The notes: generated by a model not told the origin, from the letters alone. 63,051 nucleotides of DNA from Candidatus Hodarchaeota archaeon (GCA_016840035.1 JAEOTC010000065.1:1-63051), one strand, 5' to 3'. Shown: positions 43,781-53,478, counted from the stretch's first letter. A program made the numbers and translations.

Positions 43781-44959
43781 ATGCCTATTAATCTTAATCA
43801 CGAAGCACAGGTTGAATGGGACAAATATCTAGAAGCTTCGTCAATAGAAGAACAAATAGTGCACTTAGAACGATTCGTTGGCGTTGTTGTCAAACATAAG
43901 GGTGTCGAAAATCATCTGAGAATGGCTAAACAGAAACTTAAAAGGTTAAAAGCCACTCAGGAAAAGATGCGTCAAGCGAAGAAAGGATCCGGAGAAAGAT
44001 GGCTTGTACCTAAGGGTGAGGACGCCCAAATTGCGATTATTGGGATTGTGAACTCGGGGAAGTCCTCAGTACTAAATGTATTAGCTGGTTCGGATTCCGC
44101 TGCAAAGGTTGGTGCCTATCCATTTACAACAGTTAAACCAGAAGTAGGTTCAACAACTGCTAGAGGTGCGAGATTACAACTTGTAGAGCTTCCTGCGGTA
44201 GTGGAAGGAAGTGTTCGTGGAGAAATGTCAGGAAAATTAGTTCTTGCAGGGATTCGTAACTCAGATTGTGTAATCTTAGCTATCGACTTATCTCAAAATC
44301 CAATTGAGCAGCTTGAGCTTGTATTGAAAGAACTATCCATAGGAAAAATACGATTAAACACCAATAGGCCTCCCGTAACGATTGAAAAAGTAGGATCAGG
44401 AAATATCCAAATATTCAATTCTCATCATTATGAAGGGAAAGGAAATGACGAGATTATAGAAATTATGAGAACTAAAGGTTACATGAATGTTATTGTAAGA
44501 TTTCATGGATCTACGACCATCGATCAATTCTTTGATGCCTTAGATTATACAATCAGTTATTTACCTGCAATTATTTTCGGAACGAAGGGAGACTTGCAAG
44601 GTTCAAAATCGAATTACTCAATCTTAGCAAACTATATTTCGGAAAACCAGCTACCATTCAAACTAATTCCTGTTTCTTCGACTAACAAAGAGGGGTTTGA
44701 TGATATAGAAGAGGATATTTTCGAAAAGCTTGGAAAAATACGAATTTATACACGGAATAATGTGGGTGACATTGCAGAACGACCGATAATACTTGACCAA
44801 GGAAGTACCATTGAAAATGCAATCGAAGTCCTATCAAAAAAGATGTTACGATTCTTTCGTTTTGCCCGAATATGGGGTAAATCGGCAAAATTTGACGGAG
44901 AGAAAGTTGGTTTGGATCGAACATTACAAGATGGAGATGTGATTCAAGTATTTGCATAA
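43781..44959 (+). CDS. DRG/OBG-type GTPase with TGS domain and divergent G motifs
   Basis: A 392-residue protein with the layout of the Drg subfamily: N-terminal helical HTH-like part, GTPase from residue 85, and a C-terminal TGS domain (about 315-392). The P loop GIVNSGKSS (residues 88-96) is standard, and KVGAYPFTTVKPEVG supplies the switch I threonine. The usual DxPG of switch II has become LVELPAVVEG, and the NKxD base motif reads FGTKGD, both departures. Drg proteins bind ribosomes and translation factors, and archaeal members are widespread. The substitutions may mean weak GTP specificity or hydrolysis. The ATG is at the expected position. Confidence 0.88.
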   Translation: MPINLNHEAQVEWDKYLEASSIEEQIVHLERFVGVVVKHKGVENHLRMAKQKLKRLKATQEKMRQAKKGSGERWLVPKGEDAQIAIIGIVNSGKSSVLNVLAGSDSAAKVGAYPFTTVKPEVGSTTARGARLQLVELPAVVEGSVRGEMSGKLVLAGIRNSDCVILAIDLSQNPIEQLELVLKELSIGKIRLNTNRPPVTIEKVGSGNIQIFNSHHYEGKGNDEIIEIMRTKGYMNVIVRFHGSTTIDQFFDALDYTISYLPAIIFGTKGDLQGSKSNYSILANYISENQLPFKLIPVSSTNKEGFDDIEEDIFEKLGKIRIYTRNNVGDIAERPIILDQGSTIENAIEVLSKKMLRFFRFARIWGKSAKFDGEKVGLDRTLQDGDVIQVFA

Positions 44960-45039
44960 ATACTTAGTTTCTCAACAGTTCTGTTATGATAATCTGGTAT
45001 CAGAATATTAAAAAGTTATTAACTGTGAAGTGGCATCAG

Positions 45040-45056
45040 TTGCGAAAATTTCGCAA
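45040..45056. promoter_or_regulatory. Perfect palindrome at the P-type ATPase promoter (putative operator)
   Basis: TTGCGAAAATTTCGCAA, 8-bp arms around a single base. Its end overlaps the TATA-like AAATATATG at 45055-45063, so a protein bound here would block the preinitiation complex. This is a typical archaeal repressor site. The cognate regulator is not identified. Confidence 0.55.
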
Positions 45057-45063
45057 ATATATG
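45055..45063 (+). promoter_or_regulatory. TATA-like box of the P-type ATPase gene
   Basis: AAATATATG directly adjoins the palindrome at 45040-45056. The expected start of transcription is near 45085, leaving a leader of about 100 nt before the ATG at 45187. Confidence 0.4.
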
Positions 45064-45098
45064 AAATGCCCTTCATAAACAAAAAATAACTCTAACAT

Positions 45099-45118
45099 TT
45101 TTTACCCACAGGTAAAAA
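45099..45118. repeat. Perfect 8-bp hairpin in the P-type ATPase leader
   Basis: TTTTTACC and GGTAAAAA flank a CACA loop. It lies downstream of the predicted start of transcription, so it could be an mRNA structure or a second operator. It might also end the upstream GTPase transcript. Confidence 0.5.
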
Positions 45119-45186
45119 GGGTAAGATGTTGAATATACTCATAATTATGAGGTTAAGAAGAATAAAGTTTACTTTCAGGGATTTTA

Positions 45187-47937
45187 ATGTTGGATAACTG
45201 GCATTCTGTTGATACTCGTACTCTAATGACTGAATTAGGAGTAAAAGATGACTTAGGTCTAACATCGAATGAAGCAAATCAGCGTCTAAACAAATATGGT
45301 CTTAATGAACTGCAAAAAAGTGACACAAAATCTCCAATCACCCTATTTTTTGAACAATTTGTAGATCCGCTGGTTATAATCCTACTCGTTGCTCTGTTAA
45401 TTTCAGTAGTAATTGGCATATTTTCTACTGATGAACATGAAAGAATTGAATACTTCATTGATTCAGCTGCAATATCAGTAATCGTGCTGTTCAACGCTTT
45501 TTTTGGGTTTATACAAGAATATAGGGCTGAAAAATCGATTGAAGCTTTAAAATCAATGGCTGCTCCTTATACAACGGTCGTACGAGATGGGAAGAAAGGC
45601 CGTATTGAAGCATATCAATTAGTTCCTGGAGACATTGTATTTTTGGAAGAAGGGGACAAAGTTCCAGCTGATGGGAGATTACTACAATCCCTTTCATTAC
45701 GAATCGATGAAAGCATGCTGACTGGTGAATCATTTCCTGTAGCAAAAAGTGCGAACACCCAAGTTCCAATTGACGCACCAGTTGCTGAAATGTATAACTC
45801 GGTTTTTAGTGGAACGAACGTTTCCAGAGGGCGAGGGCAGATAATTATTACCCAAACTGGAATGAGCACCGAATTTGGAAGGATTGCTCAAGGATTGATG
45901 GAGGAATCTAGGGAAGAAACCCCGTTACAGCAACGATTATCGACTTTAGGGAAATATATTGGTATCGGAAGTCTTGCAATTTGCGCAGTCATATTCGGTA
46001 TTGGAATAATTCTCGGTAGACAAGCTCTCGAGATGTTTATTGTTTCTGTTGGTCTTGCGGTTGCTGCGGTGCCTGAAGGACTACCAGCAGTTGTGACGTT
46101 GGCATTGGCATTAGGTGTGCAGAGAATGAGCAAAAAAAATGCAATCATCCGCCGACTACCTTCAGTAGAAACACTTGGGTCTACCACTGTAATATGCTCT
46201 GATAAGACAGGAACTCTAACAATGAATAAAATGACGGTTAGAAGAATACTTACCGTAGATGATGAATTCAAAGTTACAAAAGGATTAAAATTGAAAAATG
46301 CAATGAGAGATATTCTCCTAATAGGCAGAGAATGCAACAATGCCCAAGTCTCAGAGGATCCTTCTAGAGCTGATGTTGGGGATCCTACTGAACTCGCACT
46401 TTTACGAGTAGCTACACGCTTGAATCTTCCACAATCGACTCTAGAACGTGTATATGAAATTCCTTTTGATTCAGATTCAAAACGAATGAGTGTAGTTGTG
46501 AAGGATGATAATAATAAGTATTCCGCATTTATGAAAGGTGCTCCTGATGTTCTCATTAGTCTTTGTACGCATTATTTTACTAAAGGAGAAATAAAAGAGT
46601 TAGATAAGAATACACGGGAAATTTTAGAAGAGCAAGAGCAAAAATATGCAACCAAAGGTTACAGAATGCTTGGAATGGCATCAAAACAAATTGAAAAAGA
46701 ACAAGCTGAATTGCATATTTTTTCAGAAGATAATGAGGAAATAGAATCTGGAATGGTCTACATGGGAGCAGTTGCAATTATGGATCCTCCGCGTAAAGGC
46801 ACGAAGGAAGCAATTGCGACTTGTAGAGATGCAGGAATTAGACCAATAATGATTACTGGAGATCATCTTAAAACAGCGGTTGCTGTTGCTTCTGAAATTG
46901 GATTGATAGATAATCCTGAGGCAGCAATCGCACTAGAGGGACGCCAATTATCAAGAATGTCGGATCAAGAATTATCAGAACAAGTAAAAGAAACAAACGT
47001 TTTTGCTCGTGTTTCTCCAGAGCATAAGTTACGATTAGTCTCTGCATTAAAAGAAAATAATCAAATTGTTGCGATGACCGGGGATGGAGTTAATGATGCC
47101 CCTGCTTTGAAAAAAGCAGATATTGGTATTGCAATGGGAATTGCTGGTACGGATGTTTCCAAGGAAGCTTCAGATATGGTACTTGCTGATGATGACTTTT
47201 CTACCATTGTTGGGGCGATCTTGGAAGGAAGGACAATCTATGACAATATGCGGAAGTTTGTTCTTTACTTACTTTCTTGTAATGCTGGAGAAATTATGGT
47301 GATGCTATTAGGAATGATTTTAACATCTTTCTTGTTCCAACAACCAATACTACCCCTTCTAGCAATTCAGATTTTATGGGTAAATCTGGTTACAGATGGT
47401 TTACCCGCATTGGCTCTAGGTTTAGATCCCCCAGACGAAGATGTTATGGTGAGGAAACCCCGTGATCCTGATGAGCAAATTCTAACCCGGAAATCCATAT
47501 ATTTCATTATCTATTCAGGAATTATGATAGGTATTGGTACTCTATTCCTTTTCTTTGTGTATTTATTACCTGACATAATGAATGGTGTAACCCCTACTCC
47601 TGAAGATATTACTTATCCTAGAACTATCAGTTTTACGATGCTTATAATATTTCAAATGGTCATGGCACTCAATATTCGAAAGGAAGAACATTCATTACTC
47701 GGGAAAGAACTCATCAAAAATCCTCATTTATTACTCGCAATAGCAAGTTCAGTGCTTCTCCATCTCATGATCATCTACAATCCTATACTTCAAGGAATAT
47801 TCGATACAACTGACTTAGAAGTTTTTGATTGGCTTCTAATAGTCGTTATGGGGAGTATATTAGTTCTTATAGATGAAATTAGAACATTTCTTGCAAAGAA
47901 AGTACCTAGATTACGCTACCTAGCGGGTTATTGGTAA
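45187..47937 (+). CDS. P2-type cation-transporting ATPase (Ca2+-ATPase-like)
   Basis: A 916-residue P-type ATPase, probably exporting calcium or a related cation. After the N-terminal cation-ATPase domain and the actuator loop (TGES at SMLTGESFPV), the fourth helix carries PEGLPAVVTLALALG, as in P2A/P2B pumps. The phosphorylated Asp339 is in CSDKTGTLT. The nucleotide-site motif FMKGAPD and the hinge TGDGVNDAPALKKADIGIAMG follow. Four C-terminal helices include NLVTDGLPALALGLDPP. Conserved residues are all present. Its promoter region holds two palindromes, suggesting that expression responds to a metal or stress signal. Confidence 0.95.
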   Translation: MLDNWHSVDTRTLMTELGVKDDLGLTSNEANQRLNKYGLNELQKSDTKSPITLFFEQFVDPLVIILLVALLISVVIGIFSTDEHERIEYFIDSAAISVIVLFNAFFGFIQEYRAEKSIEALKSMAAPYTTVVRDGKKGRIEAYQLVPGDIVFLEEGDKVPADGRLLQSLSLRIDESMLTGESFPVAKSANTQVPIDAPVAEMYNSVFSGTNVSRGRGQIIITQTGMSTEFGRIAQGLMEESREETPLQQRLSTLGKYIGIGSLAICAVIFGIGIILGRQALEMFIVSVGLAVAAVPEGLPAVVTLALALGVQRMSKKNAIIRRLPSVETLGSTTVICSDKTGTLTMNKMTVRRILTVDDEFKVTKGLKLKNAMRDILLIGRECNNAQVSEDPSRADVGDPTELALLRVATRLNLPQSTLERVYEIPFDSDSKRMSVVVKDDNNKYSAFMKGAPDVLISLCTHYFTKGEIKELDKNTREILEEQEQKYATKGYRMLGMASKQIEKEQAELHIFSEDNEEIESGMVYMGAVAIMDPPRKGTKEAIATCRDAGIRPIMITGDHLKTAVAVASEIGLIDNPEAAIALEGRQLSRMSDQELSEQVKETNVFARVSPEHKLRLVSALKENNQIVAMTGDGVNDAPALKKADIGIAMGIAGTDVSKEASDMVLADDDFSTIVGAILEGRTIYDNMRKFVLYLLSCNAGEIMVMLLGMILTSFLFQQPILPLLAIQILWVNLVTDGLPALALGLDPPDEDVMVRKPRDPDEQILTRKSIYFIIYSGIMIGIGTLFLFFVYLLPDIMNGVTPTPEDITYPRTISFTMLIIFQMVMALNIRKEEHSLLGKELIKNPHLLLAIASSVLLHLMIIYNPILQGIFDTTDLEVFDWLLIVVMGSILVLIDEIRTFLAKKVPRLRYLAGYW

Positions 47938-48052
47938 TAGAGGAAATCATTCGACTTAAATGCTTGAATCTATAGGCAAAGAATATTAATCAACCCCAAT
48001 AAATCGATTTGTTGATATTCATTCTGCTTAACTTCTCATAATGGTGGAATAA

Positions 48053-49534
48053 ATGGTTTCAATTAGAAGGATTCGAACTTATCGATTCTTTAATGCCACA
48101 ATCTTCTTTCTATTAACTCTACTTCAGATGATTATAGTATCATGGATTTCTATAAGTCAAGAACCGAATGAAGGGTCAGAATTTTCATTTGCAAAGATTC
48201 TTGGCTTCTATATTTCGATTAATCCATTTTCAGAATTGAGATTTACCGCGGTATTAGTAATTCTGACTGGAGGACTCCAAATTTTATTATTAGCTTTCTT
48301 AGTAAATGTTGTGTTTTCTAACAAGAACATGATACAAATCTACCCACTCCCTAAAGGTGGGATGGCCCATTTACCAGAAGAAGAGCAGCTAGTGAACAAA
48401 ACAATAAATATTGTGTCGAATGTAGCCACACAGGCGAAAATCAGAGTAAAAAAGATCTTTGTTTACCGAAAAAGTGTTCCTAATGCGTTTAGTTTGGATT
48501 TAATCCCTCTACCGTTATTGCGACGGCCTTATATTGTTTTGAATACAAATGTACTTGAGATTTTAAGTGATAAAGAAATTGAAGCCGTGGTAGCACACGA
48601 ACTCGCTCATGTTAAGCATGGGGATAGTTTATTCCGATTAATTTTGTCAATTCCGCGGTTATTCCTAAATCTTGCGTACCTCTTCATTTATCTTCAAGTA
48701 CTAACTGGAATTCAAAATGCTCTTTTTGAAACTTTTAATCTTATTGATGCAGTAGAAAGAACATTATTTTTAGGGTTAATTTATTTGGTAGTAGCTATTT
48801 TAACAAAGATAACATTGAGATTCCTTTATACAGCAAACAGGCAAGCGGAATTCCTGTCTGATTATTTTGCTGCTCAATTAGTCGGGTCGGGAATTCTGAT
48901 AAATTCCCTTATTCACTTAGGTCAAAGAAGTGAAACCATGCAAATCCTTTCTCATGAAATTGAGTGGTTAAATAGTTTAGCGGGTGAAAAAAAACCATCA
49001 GCAGACTTTATGCGTGGTATCAACTACCGATTTCCTCGTACTCAGTTGAATGAAGATGTAGCAAGAGAAATTGCTCCAAGGATTTTTCTAGAGGAAAAAA
49101 TACATCGTTTAATGACCGCTTATGGTCTATCCATTGATCAGACTTATAGAGATCAACTGATATCACAAGCTGTGCCTTCGTTACTAGAAAAACGATCTGA
49201 ATTCTTCAAATCTATGGATGAAACTAAAGAAATTTTAACTCCATCTAAGCTGAAAGAGCAAACGATTGATTGGCGTATTTTTGATTCAGACGAAAGCTAT
49301 TACTTAGAAGAAACAGAGTTGGACAATTTTATTATTACACTACTCTCCCATCCTCAAAAGATGGTTTTCGAGCATGAAATCTTGCAAACTCCAGAAAAAG
49401 ATAGTGATCATCCAAATTTTAGAACCAGAATTCTCCAAATCTATCAAATATTTCATCCTGATAATTACAATAAGATATTAAATCAGATTTTGAATCAAAC
49501 CACTGGAAATACTCTTACAAATACTTCAGAGTAG
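48053..49534 (+). CDS. M48-family membrane metalloprotease
   Basis: A 493-residue HtpX-like zinc protease. Two N-terminal helices (about residues 13-35 and 63-88) are followed by VYRKSVPNAFSLDL and the zinc site HELAH (His182, Glu183, His186 in VVAHELAHVKHGDS). Two further helices (about 200-225 and 240-262) and the likely third-ligand segment RQAEFLSDYFAAQL come next. The 200-residue C-terminal soluble extension is helical, without clear similarity. It differs from the M48 protein at 19.9 kb in lacking the OB-like C-terminal domain. It lies 115 nt after the P-type ATPase gene and converges with the VWA gene. Confidence 0.9.
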   Translation: MVSIRRIRTYRFFNATIFFLLTLLQMIIVSWISISQEPNEGSEFSFAKILGFYISINPFSELRFTAVLVILTGGLQILLLAFLVNVVFSNKNMIQIYPLPKGGMAHLPEEEQLVNKTINIVSNVATQAKIRVKKIFVYRKSVPNAFSLDLIPLPLLRRPYIVLNTNVLEILSDKEIEAVVAHELAHVKHGDSLFRLILSIPRLFLNLAYLFIYLQVLTGIQNALFETFNLIDAVERTLFLGLIYLVVAILTKITLRFLYTANRQAEFLSDYFAAQLVGSGILINSLIHLGQRSETMQILSHEIEWLNSLAGEKKPSADFMRGINYRFPRTQLNEDVAREIAPRIFLEEKIHRLMTAYGLSIDQTYRDQLISQAVPSLLEKRSEFFKSMDETKEILTPSKLKEQTIDWRIFDSDESYYLEETELDNFIITLLSHPQKMVFEHEILQTPEKDSDHPNFRTRILQIYQIFHPDNYNKILNQILNQTTGNTLTNTSE

Positions 49535-49545
49535 TTATTTCCCGA

Positions 49546-50538
49546 TTATTCGTACAAAACTCTTTCTAACATTTGAAGAATCAATCTTTCATTATCAGGG
49601 AGAAGGAAAAGCCTTACGTTATTCATTCTACGTAAATAACCCAGTAAGGGTTTTGTTAACTGAAGTGTTTGACGTCTTGGGGTAATAATAATTCGGACAT
49701 CTTCAAAAGTCCTCAGAAGGGGTAAAAAATCCATTCCAGAAGTTGCTAATAAATCCGAAATTAGGATTACAGTCTTTTTCTTAGAAATAACTGTTGATAA
49801 TTCTTTTTGAGCATTCGTCAGGGCGGAATGGATATCTGTTTTCCCCCCTGAACTTAGCTGTATCAATTTTTTTACAATCTGACTTCTGGATATTGTTTTG
49901 TCATTAATATGTTTTATTGTCGTTGGTTCGGTATCAAAACTGATTATACCCATGTCCTGCTTTTCAAGGGCTAAACTAAATACTACTGCTGAAAGGATAA
50001 TAAATTTGAGATATTGTATCACCGAATGGCTTTTATCAATCAGAAGGAAAATTGATGACTTTCTCTCCTTTCTTTCCTCACAAATGACATGTGAATAATC
50101 AAAGTTACTCTGTCCTGAACTTAGGAAGTTCTCAATAGTTTTTTCGATATTCCATTTCTTTCCAGGTGTATACCTGGACCGTTGTGGATACTTGGATCGA
50201 TCAATACTATGGAAAAGAGACTCGGAGTGTTTTATTAAGCGAGGAATTAAGACTTGCATCATTTTTTTCTCAATAGATGGGTCTAAGTGATCCTTTATTT
50301 GAAAAATCAGGCTAGAAGATTCTAAAATAATACTGGAGTCAAAATTTTCTGTTTGTACAACATCAGCTACAGCGTGAGGATAGGATTCTGCTAGAATTTC
50401 CACAGCATGTAGATTTCGAGATTTAAGTGCCTCTTCTGTAAATTCCATTGTTTTTGAAGTGTCTAATTTTTGTTGAAGACGATATTCAAGAATCGTTTCA
50501 ATAAGACGATGATGATCTGTAGAAGAGGATAACATCAA
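49546..50538 (-). CDS. VWA-domain protein partnered with a MoxR ATPase
   Basis: A 330-residue protein with a helical N-terminal half and a C-terminal von Willebrand factor A domain (about 160-330). The metal site is complete: Asp168, Ser170 and Ser172 in FLLIDKSHSVIQY, and a conserved Thr-Asp in SSGGKTDIHSALTNA. The domain ends with ILISDLLATSGMDFLPLL. VWA proteins bind partners through a metal ion. A VWA gene directly downstream of a MoxR-type AAA+ gene is the classical MoxR-VWA chaperone pair, which inserts cofactors or remodels complexes. It is the last gene of the minus-strand set, 38 nt after the MoxR gene. A second methionine follows the first. Confidence 0.9.
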   Translation of the reverse strand: MMLSSSTDHHRLIETILEYRLQQKLDTSKTMEFTEEALKSRNLHAVEILAESYPHAVADVVQTENFDSSIILESSSLIFQIKDHLDPSIEKKMMQVLIPRLIKHSESLFHSIDRSKYPQRSRYTPGKKWNIEKTIENFLSSGQSNFDYSHVICEERKERKSSIFLLIDKSHSVIQYLKFIILSAVVFSLALEKQDMGIISFDTEPTTIKHINDKTISRSQIVKKLIQLSSGGKTDIHSALTNAQKELSTVISKKKTVILISDLLATSGMDFLPLLRTFEDVRIIITPRRQTLQLTKPLLGYLRRMNNVRLFLLPDNERLILQMLERVLYE

Positions 50539-50576
50539 TTTGTGTTCTGAAATTGCGGGAACATTGTCCCGCCTTC

Positions 50577-51434
50577 CTAGTTTTTTGGTCGGGCCTCAAA
50601 AAAGATGTTGTATGCAATTTCTTCTAAACATTCCTCAACTGATCGTGATATATCAGGCTGTAATTTTACCTTTCCTGAAAACACCGCATTTATCGCATGT
50701 AGAACTTGGCTATCATTCCAGTCTTCATTCATTAAGATCTGAGTCAATTGAATTGCACCCCTAATACTAGCACCTTGTTCAAAGAAAGTAGAGATCCTTG
50801 TCTCCTCTGCAAATTGAACACACTTTCGTATTAAGCTGTTATCTGTACACTCCGTCCTTAACTTAACTATTTCTTCAGCAATCTTCCCGGTTTTGTGGGT
50901 TAAAGAAATCCTAATACATCTATCGAAGAATGCTTCAGGTAGTGGATTTGTACCAATATATTCCGATGGATTCAATGTAAAGATAGTATAAAAACCATCC
51001 TCTGCTCTTATACTTTTATATTGCGGAATTTCGATTGATCTTTCACTTGAATCCATGGCTGAAAGGGTCCCATTAACAGACTCACTAGGAGCTCGATTAA
51101 CTTCATTAAAGAAAAAAAGGCCACCATTTAACATCGCTAAAGTTAATGGACCTGGTATAAATGAGTCCTCCCCAAACCCAGATTCAATAACTAATGCTGG
51201 ATCAAACCACCCTCGAAGTTGCGTTATTGTTAGATTCTCATCCCCATCTACTCTATAAAATGGTCTTTTAAGAGCTAGGGCAACTGTTTTAGCTAATTCT
51301 GTTTTGCCCGTTCCCGATTCACCATCAATAATGATACTAATATTTTGTTCAATAGATTTCAAAATGAGAATGATTTGTTTATCTAGATCGATCAGGTTCT
51401 TTTTGCATTCCGCTAGGATTTTTTGAACTTGCAT
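50577..51434 (-). CDS. MoxR-type AAA+ ATPase with altered Walker B
   Basis: A 285-residue AAA+ protein. Walker A is GESGTGKTELAK (Lys44). Walker B reads GGLFFFNEVNRA with Asn110 (codon AAT) where the family mostly has Asp, followed by the expected Glu111. Sensor 1 is FTLNPSEYIGTNPLPEAFFDRC, with the arginine finger near IRISLTH. The length and the VWA neighbour fit the MoxR group. Family proteins act as hexameric chaperones for a partner complex. The Asn may lower magnesium binding and ATP hydrolysis, though some AAA+ members keep activity with this change. It lies between a long coiled-coil gene and the VWA gene. Confidence 0.88.
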   Translation of the reverse strand: MQVQKILAECKKNLIDLDKQIILILKSIEQNISIIIDGESGTGKTELAKTVALALKRPFYRVDGDENLTITQLRGWFDPALVIESGFGEDSFIPGPLTLAMLNGGLFFFNEVNRAPSESVNGTLSAMDSSERSIEIPQYKSIRAEDGFYTIFTLNPSEYIGTNPLPEAFFDRCIRISLTHKTGKIAEEIVKLRTECTDNSLIRKCVQFAEETRISTFFEQGASIRGAIQLTQILMNEDWNDSQVLHAINAVFSGKVKLQPDISRSVEECLEEIAYNIFFEARPKN

Positions 51435-51473
51435 TCTTTCACCAGATTTCTGGAAATTCTAAGATCAGAGGAT

Positions 51474-53423
51474 TTATGATTCAAGATCCAAGAAACTTCG
51501 TTTTAATGTTACAAGTTCCTTATCAGTATTATAATCAATCCACCCTTCCGATTCTAATTCCTTCATAAGTCTTTCTGCAAAAACAAGTTGAATTGCTACA
51601 GTTTTAGCCAATTCCTCAACGGAAGCTTGCTGAATATCTTGTAGTACGAAGAGAATGGCATATTTTGGATTTTTTGACAGATTAATTTTGAGTACTTCAA
51701 CGGCTTGTTTGTATTGCTTGGATTCTTCCTTTAATTTTGCTAATTGACGATTGAGAGATTCATTCTCCCCATTACTTTTTATAATCTCATCTTTGTAGGA
51801 ATTAAGTTTCTTCTCTAAGCGGACATTCTCTTCATTAGATTCGTTGAGTTGTAAACCCAGACTCTTAATCTCTACCTCGAATGTTTCTTTCTGTCTTTCA
51901 AAAGAGGCACTTTTTGTTCTGGAACCCTCGACTTCTCCCCTAATACTCTCATGTTTTTCTCTCAGCATTTCCAATTCTTTCATTGTTTCTGTTACTTCTA
52001 GGTCTTTTGTTTTCAATTGAGTTTCATTTTCAAGAATTGCTGACTTCTGTTTCTCGAAGTCAATTTTTAAGCTCGCATGTTTTTCTCGGATTTCATTTAG
52101 TGATTTTTCGATCACGTCAATTCGTTCATTTTTTCCTTGAATTTCGACTTGTAAATCTTCGTTTGAAGTTTTCAGAGTTCGATTTTCCTCTCGGGATTCT
52201 TCTTCCGCTTTTTTCGCTTCTTTTAGTCGAGATTGCATTTTTGCTATCTGAGAATCTTTTTCGTCCATTTCCTGTTGTGTGTGTGTTAGATTACCTTCAA
52301 CTTTCTCCCTAGAGGACTCGCTTGAGGCTAATCGATTTTTAAATTCGGCTTTTTCATTTTCTAAGGATTCAATTTTAGTTTCAAGTTCACTAATGCGGTG
52401 GTTTAGGTCATCAGTTTCTATATTTCTCTGATCAAGATGAGCTTTGGATTCTTCCAATTCTTTACGGACAGTCAGTGCCTCTTCGGTGGTTTCCCCCGAA
52501 TCAATTAAAAGATCTTCATTTTCTTTTTCCAAAAGCTGATTTTTTTCTTCTAATTCGGATAGAGTACTTTTTAGGTCGCTAATTTGTGAGTTCAGCATCT
52601 TTGTTTCTTCTTGTAAATCATCAGCGTGCTTTGATGTCAGTTTCTTTACTTTATCAACTTCTTTCTGGAATACTGATTTTAGATTCGATACTTCCTCACT
52701 CAATTTTTTGTTTTGCTCTTTAAGGGTTACATTTTCTTCTGTGTGACTGGTAAGTACCTGCACTTCCGATTTTAAGTTCTCTACCTCAATATCTTTATTT
52801 CCAATCACAGTTTGTAATTCTTCAATCTCTAAACGGGTCGTCATCAATGTGTTACCAATAACTTCATATTCTGCTTCAATTTTGTCTCTTTCTAACTTAA
52901 TTTGCTTTGTTTCCCTTTGAGCTTCATCATATAACTCTTGCAGTCGATTTATCTCTTCTAATTGTTCCTGATATTTTTCAGTACTCGTACCAGTTTTTGA
53001 GTTCAATTCAGATATTTGTGAGTCTTTTTCGTTTAATAATGATTCTAATTCTTCTATTCGTGCTTCAAAATGTGATGTATCTGGGGATTGTTGCCTTAAA
53101 GTATTTATTTCCTCCTTTAATTGTTGTAATTCACTCTTTGAAATAAAAGTGGAATCAGATTCGGGTTGTAGGAGGTCAATATTATCGAGATCTTTCAAAC
53201 CTCTTTTTGAAAATTCAGTATGAGCATCCTTGTTGAATGCAATCATTTTTTCTTTTAGACTCTCAATAACTTCTTCGACATCTTGTATCGTATAGTATGA
53301 TTTTGGTCGTGCTTGAAGCTTCATCACACTACTCTTCATTTCAGAGGAAATCTCATGTTCCATCTTACGAGCTTGTTCGGCAATACTCTTAATGAAAGCA
53401 AGTTTAGGATTATTACTGGCCAA
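51474..53423 (-). CDS. Long coiled-coil protein with C-terminal winged-helix-like domain
   Basis: A 649-residue protein. The N-terminal 100 residues are helical and mixed. From about 105 to 575 it is a nearly unbroken coiled coil, Glu/Lys/Leu/Gln-rich (ESLLNEKDSQISELNSK and LEEKNQLLEKENEDLL), that could span about 70 nm. The last 70 residues (NPKYAILFVLQDIQQASVEELAKTVAIQ then LMKELESEGWIDYNTD) look like a winged helix. It shares a minus-strand unit with the MoxR and VWA genes (40 nt to MoxR). The combination suggests a scaffold or SMC-like rod whose head is remodelled by the ATPase. Not a known named family. An inverted repeat at 53450-53478 lies just upstream of its start. Confidence 0.8.
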   Translation of the reverse strand: MASNNPKLAFIKSIAEQARKMEHEISSEMKSSVMKLQARPKSYYTIQDVEEVIESLKEKMIAFNKDAHTEFSKRGLKDLDNIDLLQPESDSTFISKSELQQLKEEINTLRQQSPDTSHFEARIEELESLLNEKDSQISELNSKTGTSTEKYQEQLEEINRLQELYDEAQRETKQIKLERDKIEAEYEVIGNTLMTTRLEIEELQTVIGNKDIEVENLKSEVQVLTSHTEENVTLKEQNKKLSEEVSNLKSVFQKEVDKVKKLTSKHADDLQEETKMLNSQISDLKSTLSELEEKNQLLEKENEDLLIDSGETTEEALTVRKELEESKAHLDQRNIETDDLNHRISELETKIESLENEKAEFKNRLASSESSREKVEGNLTHTQQEMDEKDSQIAKMQSRLKEAKKAEEESREENRTLKTSNEDLQVEIQGKNERIDVIEKSLNEIREKHASLKIDFEKQKSAILENETQLKTKDLEVTETMKELEMLREKHESIRGEVEGSRTKSASFERQKETFEVEIKSLGLQLNESNEENVRLEKKLNSYKDEIIKSNGENESLNRQLAKLKEESKQYKQAVEVLKINLSKNPKYAILFVLQDIQQASVEELAKTVAIQLVFAERLMKELESEGWIDYNTDKELVTLKRSFLDLES

Positions 53424-53449
53424 AGTTTAGGACCCTCAAATATTTTTCA

Positions 53450-53478
53450 CTGAATACATGAATCGCGAATATATTCAG
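53450..53478. repeat. Inverted repeat upstream of the coiled-coil/MoxR/VWA genes
   Basis: CTGAATA (53450-53456) and TATTCAG (53472-53478) with a 15-nt spacer that contains TCGCGA. It lies 27 nt before the coiled-coil gene start and is a candidate operator for the unit. Confidence 0.35.

Noticed and set aside
45880..46560. Long minus-strand frame inside the P-type ATPase gene
   Set aside because: Antisense to the phosphorylation domain with all motifs intact on the plus strand; no independent support.
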